A DNA stretch of 38,875 bases from Halieaceae bacterium UBA3479 (GTDB taxonomy: Bacteria > Pseudomonadota > Gammaproteobacteria > Pseudomonadales > Halieaceae): positions 23,987 through 62,861 of the forward strand of contig DFQW01000075.1 in NCBI GenBank assembly GCA_002377985.1, read 5' to 3'. Positions 1-8,485 of the stretch are shown here, one piece after another (positions within the stretch are counted from its first letter, which is position 1; each line of letters begins with the position of its first letter). The position numbers and the translations under genes were made by a program. Under the pieces are notes generated by a model, which ran no database searches, had not been told where the DNA came from, and worked only from the letters and a program-made list of their open reading frames with translations.

Positions 1-2
1 TT

Positions 3-1013
3 TTTGGTTGGCCCTATGTTTCTGAGCAGTGGCATCGCTTCACAGATCTCGAGCGGCAACTGCAGGAGGTGACAGCACGGATCGAGCAGCGCTCCGACGT
101 CGCGGCTGCAGCCAGCGCTGCCTCGGAGGCACGCACGCGTTCACTGCTGGACGCGGCGCGACGGGAAGGGGAGCAAACATTAAGGCAGTTTCGAGAAGAG
201 ATAGACGCCGAGCTGGCCGACACAGGTAGTCAGTCAGCACTGCGGATGGGGAGACTCGAGCAGCAAGTGGATCGATTACTGGCAGTGGATCGTCGCGCCT
301 GGCTGGGCCACGAGGCCGCCTTTCTGCTGCGCCTTGCCAGTCAGCGACTATTGGTCGCTCGCGATATTGATGCGGCGACCTCGTTGTTGGTACAAGCGGA
401 CGAGCTACTCCGTGCGACTGATGCGCCTGCCTATGAACCCGTGCGCCTGGCGATCGCACAGGATCACGCCCATCTGATGGCGCTTCCCAAGGTTGATGAA
501 GTAGGGCTCTACGGGCGACTGGCTGGGTTGATCGATCAGGTGGAGCAGCTGCGGCTTGCCTACGAAGGTGCGCCAGTGATCGTGGAAGAGGTGACAGTCG
601 GAAATCGGGAAAGCGGAAATCAAAATTGGTTGGATGGCGTTGAATCAAGCTGGCATCAAGCGATCAGGAAGCTTTCTGATTACCTGTTGATTCGCAGAAG
701 CAACGAGGAGGTAGCGGCGCTGATGACACCCGAGTGGGCGGCACTGGCACGGCAAAATTTGCGCATGCTGCTGGAACAGTGCCAGATAGCCATGCTCACC
801 GCGAATGCCAGTCTTTATCAGCAGTCATTAGCCCGTTCTGAACGTTTCATACGCTTGTTTTCCGGACATGACCCGGACCGGGTGCAAGTCATATTGAAGG
901 AGATTCAAGCGCTGCAGAGCAGCGATATCGCGCCCGATTTGCCCGATATGGTGCAAACCCGAAGCCTTTTGGATGCCGAGCTCAAGCGACTCGACTCCCA
1001 GATGGCACCCTGA
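3..1013 (+). CDS. hemX: HemX-like protein (partial, N-terminus outside window)
   Basis: The frame is open from the first bases of the window to a TGA at 1011-1013, so the true start lies to the left and 336 residues are visible. The visible part is mostly alpha-helical and charged, with an early heptad-rich stretch that reads as coiled coil, as in the periplasmic part of HemX; the N-terminal membrane anchor expected for the family is not in the window. HemX is annotated as a uroporphyrinogen-III C-methyltransferase homologue, but its enzymatic role is doubtful; it usually sits between hemD and hemY. The next gene, hemY, starts two bases after this stop, which supports the call and suggests translational coupling. 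The N-terminal GTG at 69 is internal and not a start. Confidence 0.8.
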   Translation, partial: FGWPYVSEQWHRFTDLERQLQEVTARIEQRSDVAAAASAASEARTRSLLDAARREGEQTLRQFREEIDAELADTGSQSALRMGRLEQQVDRLLAVDRRAWLGHEAAFLLRLASQRLLVARDIDAATSLLVQADELLRATDAPAYEPVRLAIAQDHAHLMALPKVDEVGLYGRLAGLIDQVEQLRLAYEGAPVIVEEVTVGNRESGNQNWLDGVESSWHQAIRKLSDYLLIRRSNEEVAALMTPEWAALARQNLRMLLEQCQIAMLTANASLYQQSLARSERFIRLFSGHDPDRVQVILKEIQALQSSDIAPDLPDMVQTRSLLDAELKRLDSQMAP

Positions 1014-1015
1014 CG

Positions 1016-2200
1016 ATGACGCGTTTCAATATCTATCTCATCGTCGGCCTGTTGGTCGGCGCACTGCTGGCCAGTTTGATGGCGGAAGATGCAGGGTATG
1101 TGTTGCTTCGCTGGCGAGGCTGGCAGCTTGAGACCTCTATTTGGGTGGCTGTGGGACTGGGCGCGTTACTCGCGTTGTCGCTGGTGCTGCTACGAGGGCT
1201 TTTCCGTTCCACCTTTCGCATGCCCATGAAACTTCGCCAATGGTTCGGTCTGCGCTCCGCTCGCGGCGCTCAGCGCCTAGCTGACAAAGGCATTACAGCG
1301 TTTTTCGAGGGGAGATGGGATGTGGCCGAGCGAGCGCTGCGTAAGGTAAATCCCTCAGAAGCCAGAACCGTTTTGCATCCCCTGTATGCCGCCGTGGCCG
1401 CCTGTCGGAAGGGTGACTATGAACAGGCTAACAATGTATTGAACCAAGCGGAACGCGCCGGGGAGACGCCACGCCATCTTGTATTAATCACCCGCGCCGA
1501 ATGCCAGTTGGCGACACAAGATTATGATCGGGCGAGACAAACACTCAGTGCCCTAACCGGCACCGAGCAGGCGCTGCCAAGGACCAAAAAGCTGCTCGCC
1601 CAAGTGGCGTATGCCCAAAAAGCGTGGGTGGAACTGATTACCCTCGTATCGGATTTACGGCATTGCCATCAACTACCAGAAATGCTGCTCGACATGTGGG
1701 AGCGGGAAGCCTACAGCGCGCTAATGGCAGATGGTTCGCAGTCGTCCCCGGAGTTGCTCGCGTTATGGCGTCGAGTGCCCGCTGCGCTAAAAGAGGAGGG
1801 CAGTGTGGTGTGGGCAGCGCTTGTTCGAAGCCTCGTTTTTCGTTGCGAATGGGAGTTGCTGCTCAAGGTTTTGACTGAGCGGCTGACCGAGCACTTTGAA
1901 GTCGTGTCGCTGGATGCGGTGCGCGCGTTTCCTGAACGGCGGGCTGCAAAGCTGGCAAAAGTGCTGCGCCGGTGGGTCGACAAAGATGTCGACGGTCGCT
2001 GTCATGCAGCGCTGGCCCACATTGCGGGGCAGGAGGACAGAACCGGAGAGGCAGGTGAGCTCTGGCAGCAGGCCTACTCGCTGGGAAAGCGGCCCGATAT
2101 TGCCGCGCAGTGGGCCCATTGGCTGCGACAGCAAGGCGATGAAGCCAAGGCCGCGCAAATACAGCGGGAAGCACTCCAGTTGCTCGCTGTGCCTGAATGA
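1016..2200 (+). CDS. hemY: HemY, heme-biosynthesis-associated TPR membrane protein
   Basis: This 394-residue protein has two hydrophobic segments near the N-terminus (about residues 4-24 and 40-62), followed by a long helical region with TPR-like repeats, the architecture and length of gammaproteobacterial HemY. It is thought to be an inner-membrane scaffold of the heme pathway; it is unrelated to the protoporphyrinogen oxidase also called HemY in Gram-positives. Only two bases separate it from the hemX stop and no clear Shine-Dalgarno sequence precedes its ATG, so translation is probably coupled. It converges on ubiD with a 23-bp gap that holds a short GC hairpin (2207-2218) but no T run. 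Confidence 0.9.
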   Translation: MTRFNIYLIVGLLVGALLASLMAEDAGYVLLRWRGWQLETSIWVAVGLGALLALSLVLLRGLFRSTFRMPMKLRQWFGLRSARGAQRLADKGITAFFEGRWDVAERALRKVNPSEARTVLHPLYAAVAACRKGDYEQANNVLNQAERAGETPRHLVLITRAECQLATQDYDRARQTLSALTGTEQALPRTKKLLAQVAYAQKAWVELITLVSDLRHCHQLPEMLLDMWEREAYSALMADGSQSSPELLALWRRVPAALKEEGSVVWAALVRSLVFRCEWELLLKVLTERLTEHFEVVSLDAVRAFPERRAAKLAKVLRRWVDKDVDGRCHAALAHIAGQEDRTGEAGELWQQAYSLGKRPDIAAQWAHWLRQQGDEAKAAQIQREALQLLAVPE

Positions 2201-2223
2201 CTGTGCCCCCGTCCGGGGTCCGA

Positions 2224-3729
2224 TCAGGTCGATGAACGCCCGGGCACTGAAATGCCCAAAGAATCCCACAGCGCATCAATGCGGGATTTTACGGTTTCAT
2301 CCATAGCGATAACGCGACCCCATTCGCGCTGGGTTTCTCCCTCCCATTTATGGGTGGCATCCATTCCGATTTTAGAACCCAGTCCCGCTACCGGAGAGGC
2401 GAAATCAAGGTAGTCGATGGGAGTGTTCTCTACAATGGTGCAGTCTCTGGCGGGATCCATGCGGGTGGTCATTGCCCAAATCACGTCCTCCCAGGACCGC
2501 GCGTTGACGTCATCGTCTGTCACGATAATGAATTTCGTGTACATGAATTGCCGGAGAAAAGACCAGACACCAAACATAACTCGCTTGGCATGGCCCGGAT
2601 ACTCTTTGCGCATCGTGACGACGGCCATCCGGTAGGAACAGCCTTCCGGAGGCAGGTAAAAATCGCTGATTTCAGGGAACTGCTTTTTCAGAAGCGGCAC
2701 AAATACTTCATTGAGTGCCACACCCAAAATGGCGGGCTCGTCAGGGGGACGGCCGGTATAGGTGCTGTGGTAGATGGGATTCTCGCGGGTAGTGATGGTC
2801 TCGACCGTAAATACGGGGAACGCTTCCACCTCGTTATAGTATCCGGTGTGGTCACCAAAGGGGCCTTCTTCCGCTCGCTCGTCGGGATCAATAAAGCCCT
2901 CTAGAATGATTTCACTGTGAGCAGGCACCATGAGCTCATTGTTTCTGCAGAGCTCTGATACACAGTGAGCCAGATCGGTTTTCTTGCCCCTGAGTAAACC
3001 GGCGAAAGCGTATTCCGACAGCGCGTCGGGTACTGGTGTGACGGCGCCGAGGGTAGTGGCCGGATCTGCGCCTAGCGCAATGGCAACAGGGTAAGGTTCA
3101 CCAGGACGCTTTAACTGCCAGTCCCGAAAATCCAGAGCCCCGCCACGATGCGAGAGCCAGCGCATAATGAGCTTGTTTTTACCGAGTAACTGCATACGGT
3201 AAATACCGAGGTTCATGCGCTCTTTTTCTGGGCCGCGCGTAATGACAAGTGGCCAGGTCACCAGTGGGCCAATATCGCCCGGCCAACAGGTCTGAATCGG
3301 CAACTGATGAAGATCAACGTCCTCACCGGAGTATATGACTTGCTGACAGGGCGCGTTTTTTACTACGTTGGGCCCCATAGTCAGTATTTTCTTCAGCAGC
3401 GGGGCTTTATCAACGAGATCGCGGAAGCCTTTGGGCGGATCAGGCTGTCGAAGGTATGCCAGTAACTCACCTACCTCACGGAGCGCCGCTACCGATTCCT
3501 CACCCATACCCAGCGCGACACGTTGCGCTGTACCGAAGAGGTTCGCCAAAACAGGGATGCGGGATCCTTTTGGATTTTCGAACAACAGCGCGGGGCCGCC
3601 ACCGCGCAGTGTGCGGTCAGCGATTTCTGTCATTTCCAGGTTGGGGTCGATCTCGGCCCTAACTCTGACAAGATCTCCCCGTTTCTCGAGCTCGGCAATA
3701 AATTCCCGCAGGTCAACAAAGCTCGGCAT
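2224..3729 (-). CDS. ubiD: UbiD, 3-polyprenyl-4-hydroxybenzoate decarboxylase
   Basis: The 501-residue product matches UbiD throughout (E. coli 497 residues), including the conserved [11 protein letters not shown] segment with the acidic residues of the prenylated-FMN active site. It decarboxylates 3-polyprenyl-4-hydroxybenzoate in ubiquinone biosynthesis and needs prenyl-FMN made by UbiX, which is not in this window. The ATG at 3727-3729 lies nine bases after the rho stop and has no Shine-Dalgarno sequence of its own, so it is probably translated by coupling with rho. The order trxA-rho-ubiD differs from E. coli, where ubiD is elsewhere; I recall the same order in Pseudomonas but could not check it. 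Confidence 0.95.
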   Translation of the reverse strand: MPSFVDLREFIAELEKRGDLVRVRAEIDPNLEMTEIADRTLRGGGPALLFENPKGSRIPVLANLFGTAQRVALGMGEESVAALREVGELLAYLRQPDPPKGFRDLVDKAPLLKKILTMGPNVVKNAPCQQVIYSGEDVDLHQLPIQTCWPGDIGPLVTWPLVITRGPEKERMNLGIYRMQLLGKNKLIMRWLSHRGGALDFRDWQLKRPGEPYPVAIALGADPATTLGAVTPVPDALSEYAFAGLLRGKKTDLAHCVSELCRNNELMVPAHSEIILEGFIDPDERAEEGPFGDHTGYYNEVEAFPVFTVETITTRENPIYHSTYTGRPPDEPAILGVALNEVFVPLLKKQFPEISDFYLPPEGCSYRMAVVTMRKEYPGHAKRVMFGVWSFLRQFMYTKFIIVTDDDVNARSWEDVIWAMTTRMDPARDCTIVENTPIDYLDFASPVAGLGSKIGMDATHKWEGETQREWGRVIAMDETVKSRIDALWDSLGISVPGRSST

Positions 3730-3738
3730 GACGAAAGT

Positions 3739-5313
3739 TTACTTGCGCTTCATCGACTTGAAGAATTCATCGTTTGATTTGGTGTCTTTGAGCTTGTCCA
3801 GCAGGAACTCGACCGCGGGGAGGTCTTCCATCCCGTGCAGCAGCTTTCGGAGAATCCACATTCTCTGCAGTTCCTCGTCACCGGTGAGTAATTCTTCTCG
3901 ACGCGTACCTGAGCGGCGAATATTGATCGCTGGGTAGACGCGTTTTTCCGCGATCTTGCGATCGAGATGCAACTCCATGTTACCGGTTCCCTTGAATTCC
4001 TCGTAGATGACTTCGTCCATTTTGGAGCCGGTGTCGATGAGGGCTGTAGCGATAATCGAAAGACTGCCGCCCTCTTCTATATTCCGCGCGGCGCCAAAGA
4101 AGCGCTTGGGACGCTCCAGCGCATGAGCATCAACACCCCCGGTGAGCACCTTTCCGGAGCTGGGAATGACCGTGTTATAGGCGCGGGCCAGACGAGTAAT
4201 GGAGTCAAGCAAAATAACTACGTCGCGCTTGTGCTCAACCAGTCGCTTGGCTTTTTCGATCACCATGTCGGCGACTTGCACATGACGAGAAGGGGGCTCG
4301 TCAAAGGTGGATGCCACGACCTCGGCACCGCGAGCACCGACCGAACGCTGCATCTCTGTTACCTCTTCCGGTCGCTCGTCTATCAGCAGCACAATGACAT
4401 AGCACTCAGGATTATTTGAAATAATCGCCTGCGCTATGTTCTGCATCATGATGGTTTTACCCGCCTTGGGCGGTGCGACCAGCAGACCCCTCTGGCCTTT
4501 GCCTATGGGAGCAACCAGATCAATGATGCGCCCTGTGAGATCCTCGGTAGAGCCATTGCCCTTTTCAAGGGTCAAGCGCTCGTTGGGAAACAGCGGGGTC
4601 AGATTTTCAAAAAGGATCTTGCTCTTTGCGCTTTCCGGTGACTCAAAGTTGACGTCTTTGACCTTGAGCAATGCAAAATATCGTTCCGAATCCTTGGGGG
4701 GTCGGATCATGCCCGTTACGGTATCGCCGGTTCGCAAGTTAAACCGCCTGATCTGGCTGGGGCTTACATAGATGTCATCGGGCCCAGCTAAAAACGAACT
4801 ATCGGCGGATCGCAGGAATCCAAATCCGTCCTGTAGAATTTCGAGAACACCGTCACCCCAGATGTCTTCGCCGCTCTTTGCGTGGCGCTTGAGCAGCGCA
4901 AAAATAATATCCTGCCGGCGCGACCGGGCCATATTCTCGATGCCCATCTCCCGGGCCATGTCGATCAGGTCCTGCGTTGCCTTGTTCTTGAGCTCTGTGA
5001 GGCTCATGGGGTTGGCGCTGGGGGTATTCGGATCCCTTCTGGGACGTCGCTGACGACCTCGCCGGGAGCGCCCTTGCTGACCCTCGTCATCTCCGTTGGC
5101 ACCCGCCTCGGTTGGGATGTCGGGCTCAGCGCTCGCTGCGAAAACCGGCTCTTCCGAACCCCCGTTATCTTCAGTCTCAGCGGCTTTCAGTTTCAGCGTT
5201 CGCGCGCTTTTTTTTGCGCTTTCCTCCGTCTCAACGTCGGGATTGGTAATCGCTGTTTGCTCACTGCCCTGTGTATCCAACTCTTCTGCGTTGGCGTTGG
5301 TTTGATCTTCCAC
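3739..5313 (-). CDS. rho: Transcription termination factor Rho with long N-terminal extension
   Basis: Residues 103-524 match E. coli Rho (419 residues) almost end to end: the N-terminal helical domain, the RNA-binding cold-shock fold with the GFGFLRS motif, the P-loop PPKAGKT at 281-287, the catalytic DERPEE segment and the [13 protein letters not shown]-loop. Residues 1-102 are an extra, low-complexity region: acidic to about 78, then a basic [13 protein letters not shown] patch at 81-93. The start chosen is a GTG at 5311-5313, with only a weak GGA about ten bases upstream; the internal ATG at residue 103 has no Shine-Dalgarno sequence and would give an E. coli-sized protein, so that remains an alternative. 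Residues 324-330 also hold a three-residue insertion relative to E. coli, just after the catalytic glutamate region. Confidence 0.96.
   Translation of the reverse strand: MEDQTNANAEELDTQGSEQTAITNPDVETEESAKKSARTLKLKAAETEDNGGSEEPVFAASAEPDIPTEAGANGDDEGQQGRSRRGRQRRPRRDPNTPSANPMSLTELKNKATQDLIDMAREMGIENMARSRRQDIIFALLKRHAKSGEDIWGDGVLEILQDGFGFLRSADSSFLAGPDDIYVSPSQIRRFNLRTGDTVTGMIRPPKDSERYFALLKVKDVNFESPESAKSKILFENLTPLFPNERLTLEKGNGSTEDLTGRIIDLVAPIGKGQRGLLVAPPKAGKTIMMQNIAQAIISNNPECYVIVLLIDERPEEVTEMQRSVGARGAEVVASTFDEPPSRHVQVADMVIEKAKRLVEHKRDVVILLDSITRLARAYNTVIPSSGKVLTGGVDAHALERPKRFFGAARNIEEGGSLSIIATALIDTGSKMDEVIYEEFKGTGNMELHLDRKIAEKRVYPAINIRRSGTRREELLTGDEELQRMWILRKLLHGMEDLPAVEFLLDKLKDTKSNDEFFKSMKRK
5008..5313 (-). 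other. Coding region of the Rho N-terminal extension
   Basis: These 306 bases encode residues 1-102 of Rho, which have no counterpart in E. coli Rho. About the first 78 residues are rich in Glu, Asp, Ala, Thr and Ser; the last part is Arg/Gly-rich. The reading frame stays open without a break into the conserved core. Comparable disordered, basic extensions are known in Rho of high-GC Actinobacteria, where they add RNA contacts; a similar role here is inference. Confidence 0.7.
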
Positions 5314-5591
5314 GAGTAATGTCCGGCTGCTTGAATATCAGTAAGGGGAAAGAAACCCGTCCGATGATGCTTTTTGCTTTTTTGCGCGGGTGCGAATCGG
5401 ACGGTAACGGTGTGCCCCCGCTCCCCAACGATTTGAAGGTCACCCGGGCCAGTGATGGTTACCGTGGTGGAGGATCAAAAGGAAGAAGCGTGGGACACTG
5501 CACGGGTTCAGAGAACACCGTGAGTGAAAGTTAGCATCGGCTGAAAGGGACGTCCAGCGAAATCTGATCGCCTTTTTTGCCCCTTTGCGCG
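5314..5591 (-). promoter_or_regulatory. rho leader region between trxA and rho
   Basis: This 278-bp gap precedes rho on the minus strand and holds no credible gene. Read on the minus strand, the 90 bases 5451-5540 contain 33 C and 14 G, the C-rich, G-poor bias of Rho-utilisation sites. Closer to the gene, a perfect 9-bp dyad pairs 5396-5404 with 5357-5365 around a 30-base, A-rich loop. E. coli rho is known to be autoregulated by Rho-dependent attenuation in a leader after trxA; this layout suggests the same, which is inference. Whether a promoter lies here or transcription reads through from trxA cannot be told. Confidence 0.5.
5357..5404 (-). repeat. 9-bp perfect inverted repeat in rho leader
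   Basis: The arms CCGTCCGAT and ATCGGACGG (minus-strand reading) pair perfectly across a 30-base loop, starting 44 bases upstream of the rho GTG. No T run follows, so it is not an intrinsic terminator. It may be a leader structure that takes part in control of rho. Confidence 0.5.
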
Positions 5592-5918
5592 TCAAATCGC
5601 CGAGTCAATAAACTCTCCGAGCTGGGTTTTGGATAATGCGCCCACCTTGGTATCTACCGCGTTACCCGCTTTGAACATGATCAGGGTAGGAATTCCCCGG
5701 ATATTAAATTTGCCCGGCATGTCGGGGTTGGCGTCAACATCAACTTTACAGACTTTGACTTTTCCCGCGTATTCTGTGGCAATCTCTTCGAGAATAGGGG
5801 CAATCATTTTGCACGGACCACACCATTCGGCCCAGAAGTCGACCAAAACGGGCAAGTCGCTGGAGAGGACCTCCGCGTCAAAGTTATCGTCGGTCACATG
5901 CAGAATATCGGCACTCAT
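5592..5918 (-). CDS. trxA: Thioredoxin 1
   Basis: The 108-residue product aligns along its full length with E. coli TrxA: the WCGPC active site at residues 32-36, the cis-proline motif GIPTL and the C-terminal KVGALSK segment. It is the cytoplasmic dithiol reductant for ribonucleotide reductase, peroxiredoxins and similar enzymes. The reading frame is open further upstream, but the ATG at 5916-5918 is chosen because it gives the usual N-terminus ([11 protein letters not shown]) and has GGAG eight bases before it. It is the first gene of the trxA-rho-ubiD run and lies divergent from the GIY-YIG gene with 54 bp between them. Confidence 0.97.
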   Translation of the reverse strand: MSADILHVTDDNFDAEVLSSDLPVLVDFWAEWCGPCKMIAPILEEIATEYAGKVKVCKVDVDANPDMPGKFNIRGIPTLIMFKAGNAVDTKVGALSKTQLGEFIDSAI

Positions 5919-5972
5919 AATGGCTCCAGTGATTCGGTCGGCGGCGCGTGGCCGCATTCTTGGGAAAGTTGG

Positions 5973-6314
5973 ATGACGCAGGCAAGAAAATATCCTACTG
6001 CTAACCAACCGGCAACCTCTTGCGACAGATCAGTGTCGAGCGCCTGGTACGTATACATGGTTTTGTGCGCCGATAGCACGCTCTATGCCGGCGTGACGAC
6101 CCATCTGCAGCGACGTGTGGATCAACATAACGGGGAATTGGCGGGCGGGGCTCGATATACCCGTGCCAGGCAACCGGTAAAGTTGGTGTGGTGGAAGAAG
6201 TGTCTGAACCGATCCTCTGCGCAACAGGAAGAAGCGGCAGTGCGGCGGCTCAGTCGTGGGCAAAAATGGGCGCTGGTAGAGGCGTTCGATCGGGCAACCG
6301 CGAATGACCGTTGA
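5973..6314 (+). CDS. GIY-YIG nuclease domain protein
   Basis: This 113-residue protein is a single GIY-YIG domain: [16 protein letters not shown] forms the GIY and YIG strands, followed by the catalytic-type Arg in LQRRVDQHN and a Glu in the QEEAAVRRL helix. It resembles the small stand-alone YhbQ/UPF0213 family, whose cellular role is poorly defined. The ATG at 5973 is preferred over an upstream in-frame ATG inside the trxA promoter region. Its end overlaps the start of the next gene by 11 bases, so the two are probably cotranscribed. Confidence 0.85.
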   Translation: MTQARKYPTANQPATSCDRSVSSAWYVYMVLCADSTLYAGVTTHLQRRVDQHNGELAGGARYTRARQPVKLVWWKKCLNRSSAQQEEAAVRRLSRGQKWALVEAFDRATANDR

Positions 6315-6798
6315 CGCGTTCTGGGAATGGTCGCTGGCGCGTTACGGCGACCCTGCGACTCGTGAGCATCTGCTCTCGCTTCAGGACGCCTTGGATTTAG
6401 TCGTGCTGGAGGCACTGTTCGCCCTGTGGCTGGGAAGCGAGCACTATGAGTGGCAAGCGGATATGGTCGACCGTATGGCCGGGGCGTCCCAAGATTGGCT
6501 GAAGGCGGTTGTCGTGCCGCTCAGGGCCACGCGTATGCAGTGGCGATCAGCGCCCTCCCTGCAAACTGCGCGCAAGCACCTACTGTCCTTGGAGGTGCAG
6601 GCAGAGCGTCACCTGGCTGAGCTCATGTGGGAAGCAGCGATGGTGACTGATCATGGTGGGACAGAGCTGCTGTACCAACCTGCCAGAGCGATCGGCGAGT
6701 TGATGCATGTGAATCTCGCCTGTATTGAGCCATTTCGCGACGGTAAATATGTCTCTGAACGCGAGCAGATGGTGGTACTCGTCGAGCAAGCCACGTAA
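6304..6798 (+). CDS. TIGR02444 (DUF2390) family protein
   Basis: The 164-residue, helix-rich protein begins with a tract around FWEWSLARYG and LLSLQDALDLVVLEALFALWLG that matches the small gammaproteobacterial family TIGR02444, of unknown function. It has no signal peptide or convincing membrane segment. The ATG lies inside the end of the GIY-YIG gene (11-base overlap), which points to translational coupling, and the FKBP gene follows 38 bases later on the same strand. Confidence 0.75.
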   Translation: MTVDAFWEWSLARYGDPATREHLLSLQDALDLVVLEALFALWLGSEHYEWQADMVDRMAGASQDWLKAVVVPLRATRMQWRSAPSLQTARKHLLSLEVQAERHLAELMWEAAMVTDHGGTELLYQPARAIGELMHVNLACIEPFRDGKYVSEREQMVVLVEQAT

Positions 6799-6836
6799 CA
6801 TCCGCGATCCGAAACTTTACAAAGAGAGCAGTTGAC

Positions 6837-7565
6837 ATGAGTACTCCCATGACCCAAACGGGACTGGCCGTTGCCGCGTTGTCGTTCACGCTGATGCTGG
6901 GCTGTGGCGCCAATACAGAGGAAGAACCGGTATCGCTGGAGTCTACCGACGCGCGCCTGAGCTACGGGATTGGATTGCGTATGGGCGAGAGAATGGCGGC
7001 TGACGCCATGACCATAGATGTCGCGGCCTATGCTGCGGGCTTGGAGGATGCCATGACCGGCGCTGAGCCTGAGCTCACTGCAGAGGAAATCGATGCCGAA
7101 ATGACGGCGTTTCAAGAGCGTCGTCAGGCCGAAGCAGAAGCAGAGCGCACAGCGCTCGCACAGTCCAATCTCGAGGCGGGGAGAGCCTATATGGAAGACT
7201 TGAGTGCCAAGGGCGAAGTGCAGACTACCGAAACCGGCTTGCAGTACATCGTGGTCGAGGCAGGAGAGGGCGATAGCCCCGTTGCTGCCGATTCTGTAGA
7301 AGTGCACTACGAGGGACGCCTGATTGACGGGACAGTATTTGATAGCAGCTTTGAGCGGGGTCAAACCGTCACTTTTGGTCTCACTCAGGTGATTCCTGGT
7401 TGGACAGAGGGTTTGCAGCTGATGAAGCCCGGTGCGAAATTCAAATTTATTATTCCACCCGAGCTGGGTTACGGAGAGGGTGGTGCTGGCCAAATGATTG
7501 GTCCCAATGCCACGCTGTTGTTCGACGTTGAATTAATCGCTGTGGTGCCTCGCGAGGAGGACTAG
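6837..7565 (+). CDS. FKBP-type peptidyl-prolyl isomerase, lipoprotein
   Basis: The 242-residue protein starts with a lipoprotein signal (hydrophobic stretch ending LMLGC, lipidated Cys about residue 23), so it is a membrane-anchored, probably periplasmic, foldase. Residues about 37-130 form the helical FKBP N-terminal dimerisation domain (SYGIGLRMGERM) and about 145-240 the FKBP fold, with the VHYEGRLIDGTVFDSS, VIPGWTEGL and PPELGYGEGG motifs of the active site. It resembles FkpA/Mip-type proteins. The ATG at 6837 has a purine-rich AGAG before it; a second ATG four codons on is possible and changes nothing in the signal. Confidence 0.93.
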   Translation: MSTPMTQTGLAVAALSFTLMLGCGANTEEEPVSLESTDARLSYGIGLRMGERMAADAMTIDVAAYAAGLEDAMTGAEPELTAEEIDAEMTAFQERRQAEAEAERTALAQSNLEAGRAYMEDLSAKGEVQTTETGLQYIVVEAGEGDSPVAADSVEVHYEGRLIDGTVFDSSFERGQTVTFGLTQVIPGWTEGLQLMKPGAKFKFIIPPELGYGEGGAGQMIGPNATLLFDVELIAVVPREED

Positions 7566-7764
7566 GCCTCCTCCCGTTAGGAAGAAACGCCGTATTTGAT
7601 GGGGAGAGGTCGGCCCTTTACCCCCCTTCCTCGGCGCCAAGTTTGCGCCATGCGCGGGAGTCATGCGCCCCGGCCATGGCCCTAACGAATCTCTCACTCG
7701 CGAGTTGCGGCCGGGCGCGCCAAGACACGAAGCCCAGCAGTTGGTGTGGCCGGTTACGGCGGTA

Positions 7765-8115
7765 TCAGTCTCGCGAGCGCTCGTAGGGTTTACGGCTGGG
7801 CGGTCCGCTCAGAGGGCGCACTTCCAAACCCATAAATTCTGTGGCTTCGTCTTCGGGGCTTGTCGCCTGCTCGGCAGGCACTGCGACTTCGATCGACTGC
7901 GCTAGGCTCGTCTGCGTCTTGAAGCATGCGGATGCCGCCGCCATGCCTGCCATCCTTGCGCTGTCTTCTGACCACCAGTCTGCTGCACCCGCTTTCAGCT
8001 CAGCGACCGTTTCGGTAGCGATGGCTTCGCAATTAACGGTGTTGGCAAACGGCGCGGGCGCTATCACCAGCGAACCGAAGGCCAAACTCAGCGCGAGATA
8101 GTAGGGGTGGGGCAT
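7765..8115 (-). CDS. Small exported protein of unknown function
   Basis: I do not recognise this 116-residue protein. It has a typical signal peptide (hydrophobic LALSLAFGSLVIAPAP, likely cleavage after Ala24) and an acidic mature part of about 92 residues with two cysteines (29 and 64) that could form a disulfide. The case for a real gene is the ATG at 8113-8115 with a GAGG sequence eight bases upstream, together with the clear export signal. It lies between the convergent FKBP gene and the divergent porin gene; no terminator was seen in the 199 bp towards the FKBP gene. Confidence 0.65.
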   Translation of the reverse strand: MPHPYYLALSLAFGSLVIAPAPFANTVNCEAIATETVAELKAGAADWWSEDSARMAGMAAASACFKTQTSLAQSIEVAVPAEQATSPEDEATEFMGLEVRPLSGPPSRKPYERSRD

Positions 8116-8485
8116 GGATAAAACCTCATCGACATCTATCTTCCTCTACGCAAGCTGGCAGGGCACTGGATTAGATTCGGCATGCGACACGGGAATTTGT
8201 GCGCCGCCGGGTAGTGCTATGTGCGACGGGGTGTGGTGCGCCTGCGCTAACTTTGTGCGGTCGCGCACTCATTTGGCGCGAGCGCCACCCCCAGACTGCT
8301 AAATCCACGATGTGGCGCTCTCTCGCATACCAATAAAAAACCAAAAAAATAATAAATAACAGCTATTTATCGATGTTGGCCCGCCTTTTGCAAAGAGGCG
8401 GATGAGCAAAGGTTCGCCCACACAGTAATTCCAGGTCCGTTATTCGCTGTGCAGGTTGATTTTTATGACATCACAAGGAGCTCTT
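8116..8485. other. 370-bp divergent intergenic region upstream of the porin
   Basis: No gene is supported here. The region has three parts: a stretch with four GTGCG repeats (8199-8203, 8221-8225, 8236-8240, 8255-8259) and one reverse copy CGCAC (8264-8268); a 40-bp A/T-rich tract (about 8331-8371); and a sigma-54-type promoter (8377-8392). Order and spacing suit an activator-IHF-sigma-54 arrangement reading towards the porin; the activator sites are inference. Confidence 0.6.
8377..8392 (+). promoter_or_regulatory. Sigma-54 (RpoN) promoter for the porin gene
   Basis: TGGCCCG-N4-TTGCA matches the -24/-12 consensus TGGCACG-N4-TTGCW at all but one base. The invariant GG (8378-8379) and GC (8390-8391) are separated by exactly ten bases. 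Transcription would start about 8403, giving a leader of roughly 80 bases before the ATG at 8486. Confidence 0.7.

Noticed and set aside
2350..2904. 184-codon plus-strand frame opposite ubiD
   Set aside because: It is the antisense shadow of a fully conserved ubiD gene and matches no family I know.
5919..6008. Longer trxA reading frame starting at 6008
   Set aside because: The extra 30 residues are arginine-rich and unlike any thioredoxin N-terminus, and run into the divergent gene; the ATG at 5918 has a good ribosome binding site.
8199..8268. NtrC binding sites in the porin upstream region
   Set aside because: The GTGCG repeats do not form the TGCACC-N5-GGTGCA dyad, so I do not name the activator.
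8456..8485. TTG start for the porin at 8456
   Set aside because: The AAGGAG site lies inside this extension and serves the ATG at 8486, which also gives a normal signal peptide.
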